From positions 1-64,000 of the forward strand of contig NC_033567.1 of NCBI RefSeq assembly GCF_001680005.1: a stretch of DNA of 64,000 bases, written 5' to 3'. Under the pieces are notes generated by a model. The model did not search any database and had not been told where the DNA came from. It saw nothing but the letters and a program-made list of their open reading frames with translations. Position numbers and translations under genes: made by a program. Positions 12,423 through 24,569 of the stretch are shown here, one piece after another. Source of the DNA: Plasmodium coatneyi (Eukaryota; Apicomplexa; Aconoidasida; Haemosporida; Plasmodiidae). The stretch's first letter is position 1. Every line of letters begins with the position of its first letter.

Positions 12423-13083
12423 AAAGAAGAGAGAATTACCCACATTTTGAGCACTTAAAAAAATTATAAATAGACTTGTGCATGCTTGCATATTTGCGCT
12501 CAAAATTTTGCTCCCTTTATTTTAGATACAACGGTGAAAAAAAAAAATAAAACTGTTAGGAAAGGAATATTTTAGTTTTCTTATGTGCTCAGAGGGTGCA
12601 ATGATATTTTTTCCTTCTTAGGTGTACAGTGTTCCGGTGTTTAGGGTTTAGGTGTAGGGAGCAAATTTTTTGTGCTTTTTTTGTGTATATACTATGATCA
12701 ATTTCCTATGGTGAGAGAGTGTAGAACCATGTTCCACTGTTCTCCATTATTTTTGTACTTATTTCTACTTATACGTGTAATAATTACGATGTCTTACATA
12801 ATATTATATATATATGTGCGGCACATTTCATGTATATAGAATGACAGCATATTTGTTTGTTTGTTCCCTTTCCTTTTCTTTATATATATATAAAATATTG
12901 CACGCACCCTACTTTATAATTTTTGAAGGAAAAGTGGAAAGGGAGGGTTAACACATTGCATAAACTACTTATAATTTTAATGGAGTAGGAAGGAAGTAGG
13001 AAGGGCATGATATTACACATTTAATGGTGTTACATTTAGTGTTACATTCCAATGTTGCATGGAATGGTGCATCGAATGGTATC
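12423..13083. other. Gene-free spacer
   Basis: AT-rich sequence with no coding exon, structured repeat or RNA gene that I can support. A telomere-like fragment (GTTTAGGGTTTAGGTG) lies near 12638-12655. Confidence 0.5.
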
Positions 13084-14429
13084 TTACATGCGATGATAAT
13101 GTATATTATTTCGCCTATTTGGTGCCGTATTTGTTCTTCCTCTTCTTCTGTTAGATGGAATTGGCCTACCATTATAAATGGTAGAATTGTCTCTGGACAA
13201 GTCTGTAGAAGTGTCCGCTGTTGAATATAATGTTGTTGAGGTGTCTGTTGTTAAGGTGTCGTCGAAGTTGCGTTGGATGGTGGATCTTTTCTTTTTTCTT
13301 CTGTGCGTGCCTCCCTTAAATTGGTTACCAATCCAGGGAGCTAAGAGGTTATACTAATGGGAAAAGGTGAAAAGGGGATGGGATGTGTATTATATATTAC
13401 ACATACATATATATATATATATATATTTCAAATATACATAGTGGTTTTGGTGGTAATTATGTATACTTACTTTATATAGAAGGAATGTGATGAATGGTAA
13501 TCCTACTCCTACTGTTCCTAATATGGAAGAAACAGCAGCAGCGGTGCTAGGGGAGGTTGTAGTGGTGCTGGTAGCGCTACCTTCTGCTCCCATAGTTTCT
13601 GATGTGGGTGGTGATGTACACTTCTGTTTTAATTTTTCTGGGTCATCGTAATCTTGGAACATTTCTTTAAGTTCGCCACAATAGGCATCATCAGGACTAC
13701 CAGGGCAGTTCTCCTTTACAGTTCTATACGCTGTTGCAGCTGCGTTTAGGTAATTGGCATATTTTGGATCACAGAAGGATTGATAATTCCCTGAAGTTCC
13801 TTTTATATTTCCATAGTCCTGATAATAATCGAATATAAGTTTCCTGCGATTGAATTCCTCTGCCTCAATGTCCTTGTATATGATGTCACAATTATACTGA
13901 GTACGAACTGTTCTCAGTTTAGCGTAAATTTCATTGATAGTATTCAAGAATGAATTACTGTAGGGACCTCTTCTTAACATATTCCCAATCCAATAATAAA
14001 AAAAACGACAAGGTGCATCGTTCCCAGGATCCCCCTGCCCCATTGAATGTACGCGGCACCATGCACTTGCAATGTCACTAATATGATTTCCAATATTTTC
14101 ACATCCTGATAATGAACTTCGTATAATATGATCCATCCGTATAGAGCTACCCCCCATTTGAAGTACTAGAGGACAGGTTGCACCTCCCTCGAGCGTACTG
14201 TACATTCTTCTTGAAATTAACTCACCTAGGGAATCTTGCTCCTATAAATATGTAATTGGCAGAATGGAATGTATATATGTATATGTATGTATATATATAT
14301 ATGTGAAGTATGTACACTTCGATACTATCATTATATTATGTGTACATATAAGAAGTATTATATGTGTAGATTAGTGCATTTATTTTAAACAGAGGAGGAA
14401 AAAAAATAGTTTTGCATTACTTTTGTCAT
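13084..14429 (-). CDS. KIR: KIR protein (KIR-2)
   Basis: Exons on the minus strand are 14429-14421 (MTK), 14241-13471 and 13353-13084, all phase 0, giving 349 residues. Exon 2 has CRFFYYWIGN and IFDYYQDYGNIK, a Ser/Thr-rich stalk and a membrane segment ending FLLYK before the donor GTAAGT. Exon 3 begins YNLLAPWIGNQF, is rich in Lys/Arg, then Thr/Ser, and ends NIHYHRM. The three-codon exon 1 is supported by an identical ATGACAAAA then GTAAT boundary in KIR-6, but stays tentative. Intron 2 is only 117 bases and has no GGTTGTTAGG array, unlike the KIRs next to SICAvar genes. Confidence 0.88.
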
Positions 14430-15387
14430 TATTCCTTATGGTACATTTCTTTATGTATATATGTAATTTGAATTTTATGTTAGGGGGTGTTGTGTGTTAT
14501 TTTATATATTTAAAATAAGTATGCGTGCGTGCACAGAAGGAATTTTTCTCCTTCCCATTATAATTATGTAAAAATATTAAAATTTTCTGTCCTTTATTCA
14601 ATAATGACCCATTTTTTAAAATTTACAAATGGTAGCACATTATATATATATATATGTATCATTGTACATAATAAGAATGAAATGTGAACAAGGTTATTCA
14701 AATAGCAACATAAGGGATGGAGGGGAAGAACATAAATTCCTTGTATATTCTTTATCCTTTTGCATTATATTATTGTGTACATTGTGCATCGAATAATTCA
14801 ATTAACTATATTTATATATAAATAGGCACGCTTCCTTTTTTTCATTCATTTTTTTGCATGCTCAATTTAGGTTATTATTGCAAAAGGAGGTGGTCACTAG
14901 TACGTTTACTTAACTATTATTATATTACGTGTTCATATAGAGGAGTGTAATATTTTACTTTTTTTCCTTCTCCCCCCTCCTTTGAGCAGGAGAAAATATT
15001 GAATAGAGAAATTCTTTTCCTGCTTGCTGGTATGCACTCCTTCTCTTCTTTTTTTTAATTTTTTCTCTTTTTTTCTGCACTGCCCGTTAGGAGTATTCCT
15101 TCCCTAATGTTTTATTTATACACACAAATTAAAAGAAAAAAAAAGGAACAATTAAGAAAAAAAAAAGAAGGAAATATGAAGAAAAGGGAAGGAAGTAAGG
15201 GGAGAGGAAAGAAAAAAGAAAAAAAATGAGAGAACATAAAGAAAAAAAAGAAATAAAGCAAAATAGGAAGGGAAAGGAAAGGTCACCCTGTTTTCACATT
15301 ATTTTTCCAACTTTGCGATTATACATGTTCTTGGAAGAGATGGGAAGGGAGTGTAACCCCCATATATTCAATATTCTATGTAGCGTT
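14430..15387. other. Gene-free spacer
   Basis: AT-rich sequence with short TATATA runs and homopolymer A/T tracts. It should include the 5' flank of KIR-2 and the 3' flank of KIR-3. No further feature is supported. Confidence 0.5.
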
Positions 15388-16949
15388 CTACATGGAATGG
15401 TACGCTATATTATTTCTTTGCCTCCGTGGCCTCTGTTGTCTTTGTTGTGGTTGGCTTTGTCTCTGTCGTTGTTGTCTTTGTTGTTTTCGTTGAGGGACGT
15501 CATTTCTCATTCTTCCCTTCCTGGTAGATGGTGATTGTCGTTCTATTGGATGTTGTCGTGGTTGTTGTTGCCGTTCATTATATATAGTAGAATTATCTTC
15601 TGTTGTTGATGATGAATCTGCTATTGTGGAATGTTCTGTTGAATATTCGGTCGAATCATCCAAGACTTCGTTTAGGTCTTGCCTAACAAACCTCTTTTTT
15701 CTGCTGCTGCTTCCTCTCCCACCAGAGGAAAGGGTGTTACTTATCAAAGATGGTAAGGAAGTGTACTGAAGGGAAGTAAGGAAGGAAGGGAAGGAAGAAA
15801 AGAAGAAAGGGAAAGAAATATATGTATATACAAATACATAGTATATAATATATATATACGTATGTGGGCATATATTTTTTATTCGTAGGGGGAATAATGG
15901 TAATTGTAATTGTTGTACTCATAATTCTTCTAATTGTATGTACTTACTTTATAAAGAAGGTAGGCGAGAATTGTTGGTAATCCTATTATTGGGAGTACGG
16001 CAGATACAACTGCAACACTACTAGAAGAGGAGGATGCATTAATCGAGGAAGGGGGTTGTACTACCTTAGTTACAGGTTCACTTAACTGTTCTTGCCCTTG
16101 GTTTCCATAAGTACTTGCATGCACGGTGATTGTTTTTTCATCCACGGTAGTTTCTTTATTACATTTTTTTTTTAGTAGATTCTCATACTTCCTCTCACTG
16201 CTGAACCAGCTCTTGAAGTCCTTACAGTATTGCTCCCCATTGTCCTTACCATTAGGACATTTTAATTGCATAAATTTGTAAGCTGTATGAATGTCCTCCA
16301 AATAAGTGGTAACATCCTCCTCACAGGAATGCTTGTGCTGCTGCGTTATATAATACGTTATTATATCATAATCCCTGTAGTATTCATGTACTTTTTTCAT
16401 GTGACCAAAGGTAGTTTGGTCTATATTAGGGTATAGATTTGTACAACTGAAAGGCTTCGTAGGCGACTTCACTCCGCCGTAAATTTTCTTCATAACTTGT
16501 GGAAATAAAGTATTATTTGTTAAATGATTCAATATTTTTTGCCCCATCCAATAATATAAGTAGTGGCAATATTCATTCTCCGGGCCTTTACCCTGCACCT
16601 TTCCGCAGGTGTTACTTATTGCATCCCAAATACTTTCCGCATGGAGCTCAATATCTTTAAAACTCCCCAGGGCCTCCCTTACTTCCGCACTAAAACTATA
16701 ACCACAGCCCCCCCCCCAGGGATCGACTAATTCGCCGTACTTCTTCTTTGATGGAAAATTTTTCTCCAATTCTGCTTTCTATAAATGTAAATATGGGAAT
16801 ATATACATATATATTCCTATGTATTATTCCTCATACTCCCTATCTAATGTGATGCGCATTTGTTTATGGAATATTCTGCGCGTACATTGAAGAATTATCC
16901 ACTTCAAATGGAGATAACTGACCGTCAATTTCTTCCCCGTTACTGTCAT
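15388..16949 (-). CDS. KIR: KIR protein with Gln/Arg-rich tail (KIR-3)
   Basis: Exons on the minus strand are 16949-16944 (MT, donor GTAACG), 16778-15948 and 15765-15388, all phase 0, giving 404 residues. Exon 2 has CHYLYYWMGQ, VHEYYRDYDII and a membrane segment ending AYLLYK. Exon 3 (125 residues) is longer than in the other KIRs because of a Gln/Arg-rich stretch (QRQQRQRQSQ) near its end; it ends NNIAYHSM. An alternative exon 1 (16949-16923, nine codons, donor GTCAGT) is also in phase. I preferred the shorter one because KIR-9 shows the same ATGACA then GTAA boundary. Confidence 0.87.
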
Positions 16950-17829
16950 TGTTACTATACACACTTATATATATTGTAAATTTATATTAGAACGTGGTAT
17001 TTATATATTTATATAGAATGAATGTTCATGTGCAGATATATTTTGATTGTTCAATAAGGATTAGGAATGGGTATATCCTGTGTCATCAACATTTTTATTA
17101 TTTTTTTTCTTTTTTGTTTTTTTCTTTTTTTGGAAGATTTGTTCTTGGGGTTGTAGTACTCATATTTTTTTTTGGGGATATTTCTGATGAGAAAGTAACA
17201 TATTATATAGGTACCCATGGAATCATCGTACGTGCATGTATAAAACTAAAGGCAAAAAACAGTAACAAACTCTATCTAAAATAATGGAATAAAGAAGGGA
17301 GAAAAAAAAAAAAAAATGGAAATTTCTTTCCCCACATATTCCATCCCTATTTATTATATTATTATCATATGTATGTGTAATTATTTTTAACATTATATAT
17401 AATTATTTGTACCTTATTCCGATATGTTGCATATATAAAAAAGAGGGTGCATCATTTTCTCCCCCACATTGGAGCAGAAAATTTTTGCATTTTTTCCCTC
17501 TCCCCACATTAAATTTATAATGTGTTTTTCCCATTAAATGTTTCTTTTTCCCTTCCACATTAAATTAATAATGTTTTTCCCATTAATGTTTTTTCCCCCC
17601 CCTTTACTTTATTTTGATTTGAATCTGTTGGGTCATCTTCTTTTTTACGGAAAATCGGAAATATTCATTGTTCTCTTTTTTTTTTTCCCTGCACTTTGCA
17701 TATTACATAATTTTTAATAGTAGTCCTTTCATTTTGGAACTGTAAGTCATTGCAGTTCCTACGGAGAAACTTTTTTTACCTAAGGATGATAAGATATATT
17801 TACCTAGGGATGGGAAACCTTTTTTTTAT
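16950..17829. other. Gene-free spacer
   Basis: AT-rich with long T tracts. A hydrophobic reading frame at 16994-17284 has no paralog, exon signal or family motif here and was not called. Near 17760-17850 the segment CTAGGGATGATAA-like is repeated three times next to the KIR-4 stop. Confidence 0.5.
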
Positions 17830-20266
17830 CTAGGGATGATAACGTATATTGGTTCTTCGTTCTCTATTATTTGTCCCTTTTCGGGCACATGGTGATTGTG
17901 GTGGTGGTGATCTGCTATATACAGTAGAAATATCCGTCGAATCTGCAATAGAACCTACTGTTTTTGAACCTTCTGTGGAATATGTTGCTAAGGTGTCGTC
18001 GTCTTCTGTGAATGTATCGTCGTCAAAGTCGCGCTGAATTACTGATTTTCTCTTTCTTCTGTTTTTTATGAAGAAATTACGTATTCCAGGAGGTAAAAGA
18101 TTATACTACGAAAGGGGGGGTGGTGATAGGAAAGGAAGGATGGAAATATATACTTCTGTACACATACATGTAGCATATATATATAGTTATATATATGTGC
18201 GCATAGATATATACATGTATATATATATTCCTATATATGTACTTACATATATATATATGTATGTGGCATCTGTATATAAGTATATATACATATTTCAAAT
18301 ATATGTAGTGGTTTTGGTGGTAATAATTATTTACCATATATAAAAGGAAAAGGATGGTAGGGAGACCTAATGTGGCAATGGTAGAAGAGATGGTAGCAGT
18401 GGTACTGATCCCCCCTGGAGTATTTGTATGTGTTGCAAGCACAGGTTTCTTCGGCACTTCAGGAACTTTTGTCGGTGGTACTTCTGGTTTTTTTGGAGGA
18501 GCCACTGGAACTTTTTTCTCTGGAACAACCTCTTTTGGTGCCTTAACGTGCAGCTTACGTTGTAGTTCAGTTAGTAGATCCTGTGGTTTTGGAATGTTAG
18601 TTCCACTACCAGCAGTAATATTGAACTTGTTATTAAATTCTGAACAGAAAACATCAGTAGGAGTTGAGGTGCTGCCGGTACAAGTTCCACTTATAACACC
18701 ATAAGCTGAATTAGCTGCTTCCAGGTACTGCTGATATTTACTATAACAGTTAGAATCCTCACCAGTCTTTATTAGTGATTGTAATTTATTGTAGTCTTGC
18801 CAATAGTCGAAGATGGTTTTTCTTTGAGTGAAGGGAATTTTGCTATCATTATAACAGCCACCATCATCAATGGAACAATTTTTATTTCCACCTTTGATTT
18901 GCAGTTCGTTGTAAATTTTATTCATATGGTACGAAAATTCCGTGACACCATTAGTTTTGGAATTGTTAGGTAGCAAACTTCCAATAAAGTGGTATAAATA
19001 CCTACAACGCTGTTCGTCCACTGTCTTTTCGGTGTGGCCATTTCCCACAGTGGTGGAACACCACGCTTCTACAATAAGGTCCACATAATCCTCAATGGCC
19101 TCGGTAATGAAATATGCCTCTAATTGTGTCTTCCTATTGTTAAAGATGTAATGCCTTCTAGCAGCGCAACCCGTATTCCGTCCTAATTCCTTATATATTT
19201 TTCGTGAGGGTAAATCATCCAAGCATGATTCCTATAAATATGTAATTAGCAAAGAAAAGAGTGTGAAGTGTACAAATACGAGTGTGGGCACATATGTGTA
19301 TGTGCTGCTATACTCATATTACAATAAATATAATGTATTAGATCAATAACATTCATGTGCATATATTCCTTAAAGAGGAGATAATCATCAATACTCCCCT
19401 TACTCCTGTCAATGAGGCAATTCTTGCATCATACAGTGATTGGCACTGCGATTTTAATTGATCTGGCTCCTTGCCATTATCGAACACTTCTTTAATTTTT
19501 ATGCAGAACTGATCATTCCCCTCGCCGTGGCGAGTACAATATCCCTTCATATCTTCATAGTAAGTAGCAATTTTTGTTAGGTAGTTGTCATATTTTCTTT
19601 TACAAGCATAACCACCATCTTTTTGCAAATTTTCCTTTATAGTTTGGAGGTTGTACCAATAGTCGAATACAAGTTTTCTTTGATCGAATCCGTGTTTGGT
19701 GTTGCTACTATATATAAGCGTACATTTTTCTCCAGAGAATGATGGATTTAGCGCCCCATATATCGCAGTCATAATATCCACAAATTGACTGCTCTTCTGA
19801 CATGTCTCGTGAATGAGTTTCCCCAACCAAAAGAAGAGAAAATAACAAGGTTCCTTATAGAATGGATCACTATATTTTTTCATCATATCGGATACATTAT
19901 ACCATGCACTTGCAATTCTATTCTCACATTCAAAACTGACTGGATACGTTGTCAATGCCTGCTGCAGTTTACTTTGTATTGTGGTCACTTGGTTATAAGT
20001 ACCAGTACCATACACCATGTGGCTGTCATCCAAATCCTCATACACCTTCCACGTGGATAAATGTACCTGATCCTCCCTCTATAAATATACAAATAACGAA
20101 TAGTGAAATATATTTATGTGTTCTTCCCCCTTTCCTTCAATTTTTTATTACGTAATACATAATGTATTATTATATGTGTAATATTATTAAATTATTCATA
20201 TTTTGAAGAAGAAGTTGGTGGTGTTTTTACCGTTAATGTGGTCATCGTTTTTCCTCTTCCTGACAT
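17830..20266 (-). CDS. KIR: Double-domain KIR protein, four exons (KIR-4)
   Basis: Exons on the minus strand are 20266-20231 (MSGRGKTMTTLT), 20078-19404, 19231-18335 and 18105-17830, all phase 0, giving 627 residues. Exon 2 is a PIR ectodomain (CYFLFFWLGK, VFDYWYNLQTIK) without a membrane segment. It ends at a good donor, GGA then GTAAGG. The 172-base intron has the usual KIR acceptor, TTTATAG. Exon 3 is a second PIR ectodomain (CRYLYHFIGS, IFDYWQDYNKLQ) with a Pro/Lys-rich stalk and a membrane segment. Exon 4 is the basic cytoplasmic tail (YNLLPPGIRNFF to NIRYHP). Read as two genes, the first would lack its membrane and tail parts and the second a start exon. One four-exon gene explains both gaps. 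Confidence 0.8.
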
Positions 20267-22890
20267 GGTTCATGTATACATTCTTATGTAAGTAATGAAT
20301 TTTATATGTTATAAAAATGTTGTGTGTGTTGTTGTGTGTAGTGTATGCTGTTGTTCTTCCCTTATATATATATGTTCATATGCAGAATACATATATACAT
20401 ACATTTTTAGTAAGCTGCCTTGCTTTTCCATAGGGAAATTTTTTTAACGAATGAATAAAGTATATAAAAAATTTTGTACTTCTTCTCCTATATAATATGT
20501 GTTTTTTTCAATGTTTAAAGTGTATCATATAACATGCATATCAAAGGATCATACATACACCACTAGGGCAAAAATACAAGAGCACCCACCCACGTGTAAT
20601 GCATAATACGAAGCATAAAAGGGGGGAGGGAAGAAGAATGTATAAGAAGGGAAGTAGGAAAGAAGGAAGAAGAATACACTTTTTTTTTTCCCCTTATATA
20701 TACTCCTTTATTCACTTAATTATTCTTTTTTGTGAACTGCGCAAAAAAAAATTCTACGGTACATTATATTATTATTCATAATATGCAATTATAATATATA
20801 TGTAAGAGGGACGTAAATTTTTTTTCCCTTTTGAAACAAGAATTTCAGGACAGATTATTATTAATTATGGTTTTCTTATTGATATTAGAAATTATTATTA
20901 AGAGTTATTAACACATAGAATTAACACATACAATCCCTCTACATATAGAGCACTTTTTTTCTGCCCTTCCCGTCATCCTTCCATCCTGTCGAATGTTTGC
21001 ACATTGTGCGCACACTTATAAATATGTGGTATATGGAGCGTGCACTTATAGAATGCATAAAGGAAGGGATATAATACAGTAATTTGCACTATGTATTGTA
21101 GGAAGTATTTTATATATATTCCATTTACAATATTTTTTTTTTGCAGTGCACCGCCCTTTTCCTTCCTTTACTTCTGTTTATTACCATTCTAACAGTAATA
21201 ATAATTCTTGTCATTATTTTTTTTCCATTCTCCTTTCTGTTCGCTTGATGTGAGTATGTTACAAATAAGTCATTCATATATTATGTATATATGTGTGTGT
21301 CGCACACATAATAATAATATTATCATATAAGTAGGACTATGGACAATGTTCATTAGGAAGGAAAGTATTTAGTGAAAGGGAAAGGTAGTATTTAGTAGAA
21401 AAGGAAGAGGAAAGGAAATTGAGTACATGAAACGTATCGAACTGCTTAAAAATGAATTTTCCCTCCAAATACCCTATTCATATGTTTACTTTTTCGCGCT
21501 AGAAATTGTTGTTCATCTATGCCATCCATTCATTCATTTTTTTTTTTCATTCTGTTGAAGAATAATTCTAAGGAGGAGGAGGGGCGGGGAGGGAGGTGAC
21601 TAATGCCCCTTTTATATGCTGCAAGGAACATCATTCACCATAACGGTTCCCTACCATAAGGGGTTCCCCCATAAGGGTTTGAAGAAAGGATTCTGAATAC
21701 AAAGGTTTCACCCATTTTGGGAAATATGTACCATATTGTAGGGGGAAGCAAAAAGTAATGTGTGGTTCTACACACACCTTTAAAGGGGGATCTTCCCATA
21801 TAGATGCCCCTTTATATGGAATGCTCCATATATGGAAAATGTTCCCCTCCCACACATACATATATATATGGGATGTACCATATAGATGCCCCACCTAGAT
21901 GATCACCACATATAGATGTCCCATATGGGATGTTCCCCTCCCCCACACACATACATATATATATGGGGGACGTTCCGCACATAGATATACCATATATGTG
22001 GAATGTTCTACCCACATACATATGTGGACCCTAATAGGTGGGAGTCCCTCCTTGAGAAATGTGTTTCCCATCCCTATTACTGTTCCCACTTTTTCCACTA
22101 AACTGTACACATAAGCTTCTACTTATACGTTATTTCGTCCTATCCACACATATATATTTATGGGATGTTCCATATAGATGCCCCCTTATATGGGATTTTC
22201 CCCTCCCACACATATATATATATGTTTGGGAATTCCATAGTCCCATATATATGGACCATATAGAAAAGAATAGAACAAAGTAAGAGCACTTAAATACGTC
22301 ACATTCCCAATGTTGTTAGAGCAACCTCATCATAGAAAATATTGGGCAAAAACTAATTATTCATTCGTTCATTAATTCAATGCTGTTGTTCCCTACTGTT
22401 TAATGCAATTGTTCCCTACAGTTAAAGGCAATAGTTAAATATAATAGTTCGATGCAATTGTTCCTTATATATATATGTAAATTTTTTTTGTACATATACC
22501 ATGTGCATGTAAAACTTTCTTTTTCCCACAGATATTTCCATTTTCCAATAGGGAAGGAAAAATTTTTATTTGCCCATATTTTACATAATAATATTACTCC
22601 ATCTACTCCTCTGCCCCCACCAACACCCCCCTTCCGGCGAAAACAACACATATGTATTATTTACCCCTAAAAACCGTAAAAATATAAACAACATTTAAAT
22701 TCAAGGGGGACGCGAAGTGGGGCATTGACTAAATTTCCAGATGAATGTATAGAGGAAGAGATCTAATTTAGGCTCCTCTTTTTCACCATTATATCTAAAA
22801 TTAAAAGGAACAAATAAAAAATTTTTTTTTTTTAAGCGCACATGCACATCGTTTTAATTCTCTAAATATGATCATAATTCGATCCACATT
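20267..22890. repeat. Gene-free stretch with palindromic repeat block
   Basis: This is the divergent interval between KIR-4 (-) and the two-TM pseudogene (+). From 20267 to 21640 it is AT-rich with nothing callable. From 21640 to 22260 a composite unit repeats three to four times: TGTTCCCCTCCCACACATA, then ATATATATGGGA, then CCATATAGATGCCCC. It contains inverted elements such as CCATATATGG. From 22260 to 22890 nothing is seen. Confidence 0.6.
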
Positions 22891-22906
22891 TATTACACCA
22901 TCAGAA
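22891..22906 (+). promoter_or_regulatory. Upstream motif of the two-TM genes (copy 2)
   Basis: TATTACACCATCAGAA lies about 490 bases before the ATG at 23378. Near-identical motifs lie upstream of the genes at 37796 and 40103. Confidence 0.45.
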
Positions 22907-23377
22907 AAGTGCGTTGTTGAAAAGTGTATACCACATCTTTTTTCATAGAGAGGAAGGGGAAGAAAAATGTTGACCATTCCCATTCCCACTTCCTTGAACG
23001 TAAAATTTTTAGAGGAATATAAAATGTAATAATGAAATCAATTTTTTTTTTTTTCTCATTATTTCAAATTACCATAGATTCTATATGCATATTTTATTGT
23101 GTACGTTGTAATGTTAAATTCTTTCTTCATTTTAAAATATGTATATGTAACATACACAGTAATAAAAAATAATAACTAATCGCATATGCGCACAGTGCAA
23201 CTTCACAAACGACTTAACAAGCATTTCACATTAAAAAAAAAAAGGAATATAATCATATTTTAAACCTTGCTCATAAAAAAGAGAAGCAAAAAAGAAGAAA
23301 AAAAAAACATCGCCCCCCCCCCTTTTTAAACATTCTTTTTTAACATTAAAAATAAAAAAAAAAAGGAAGCAAACCAA

Positions 23378-24242
23378 ATGACATCTCCGAAGTATTTAAT
23401 ATTTCTTTCCTTCCTGTACCTCCTGTTTTTGTGCTGTTGGCAATATCCCCGCCATGTAAGATAATAACAACTGTTACACCTTCTCAAAATTTGCATATAT
23501 TTAGTATGGTTGCCCTTTTTTACTTTTTGCACTAAAAAATTGAAAAAAAAAAAATAGAAAAGGAGAAAAAAAAAAAAAAATTTCCATCCCAAACAACCTT
23601 CCTTCCACCAACCATCACCTCTAACAACCTTCCTTGTCCCCTTTTTCTTTTTTTTAGGTGAGTGCTTTAAGCACATCAGGTGCTAAATGGACAAACCCAT
23701 ATGATTCATCAGATGGAAGTGATTCAAGCAGAGTAGGATCATCAATAGGAAGAGAAACTGGCACAAGAACAACGTAGAAGGGAAGTCCATTTTCTCATAA
23801 AGGTTATAATGAAGACGACCCCCCCTTTAGAAACACCTTCCTAAATGAACCATATGAAGGAAGGAATAAAGGAAATAAAAAAAATAGAAGTGTTAAGGAC
23901 AAATGTCGAACAATGTGCAAAAATTTTTTTTATGATTGTCGTCAAGGAATGAAACATAGAACCTTACTATTACTTATATTAGCAGTGGTGGCACTTTGTT
24001 TATTTGTTTTGTATTGTGCCAGTTTAAGTATAGATAGTTCCGGTTGTACCAGTATACAGAGTGTACAGGGATGGAAAAGTATTTATTGTAACATGAATGG
24101 AAGTTTAAATTGCTCTATGCTGGGACCCGCAGTAGGTACATTCATTGGTCTCTTTATGCTAGGGGCATTCGTAGGATGTCACTATTGGCAAGCCCGAAAA
24201 AAATACATCCAACGATCCAAATACAAAAGACACAAACTATAA
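23378..24242 (+). pseudogene. Two-TM exported-type protein, nonsense codon
   Basis: Exon 1 (23378-23455) is a signal-like peptide ending YPRH, donor GTAAGA. Exon 2 (23658-24242) starts VSALSTS and runs in one frame to RSKYKRHKL, except for TAG at 23775-23777 (exon 2 codon 40). After the stop the frame stays open and has two membrane segments and the same basic C-terminus as the intact paralog at 40103-40912. The stop lies close to a Leu codon of that paralog, next to a one-codon length difference. The intron contains the CTAACAACCTTCC motif on the coding strand. It is the left copy of a segmental duplication. Confidence 0.85.
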
Positions 24243-24503
24243 ATACAAATACAAAAAATACAAATTATAAGTTATAAGTTGCAAAGTTGTAAAATGTGGA
24301 AATGTGAAACACTTTTTTTCTCCCCCATATATTTTTCTATATTATATATATTTTTTTTTGGGGGCCCAACTTTTTGGGTACATTTTTGCACACCTATTCT
24401 TCAAACATCTGAAAAACTATGTGTATATAGTTTTTTTTTGAGTATGGATGATCAATTCCTTATCCTGCTCCCACATATGTGTAGGGGAGGGGTTGATTTT
24501 GTC

Positions 24504-24569
24504 CAATCCATACACCAGTTCAATCCATACACCAGCTCAATCCATACACCACTTCAATCCATACACCAG
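24504..24569 (+). repeat. 17-bp minisatellite (short allele)
   Basis: Four copies of AATCCATACACCASTTC lie about 260 bases downstream of the two-TM pseudogene stop. The same unit is expanded to about 15 copies at the matching place in the right duplicate (41195-41450). Confidence 0.9.

Noticed and set aside
16994..17284. Hydrophobic 96-residue reading frame between KIR-3 and KIR-4
   Set aside because: T-rich DNA gives Phe/Leu/Ile runs by chance; no splice signals, paralog or motif.
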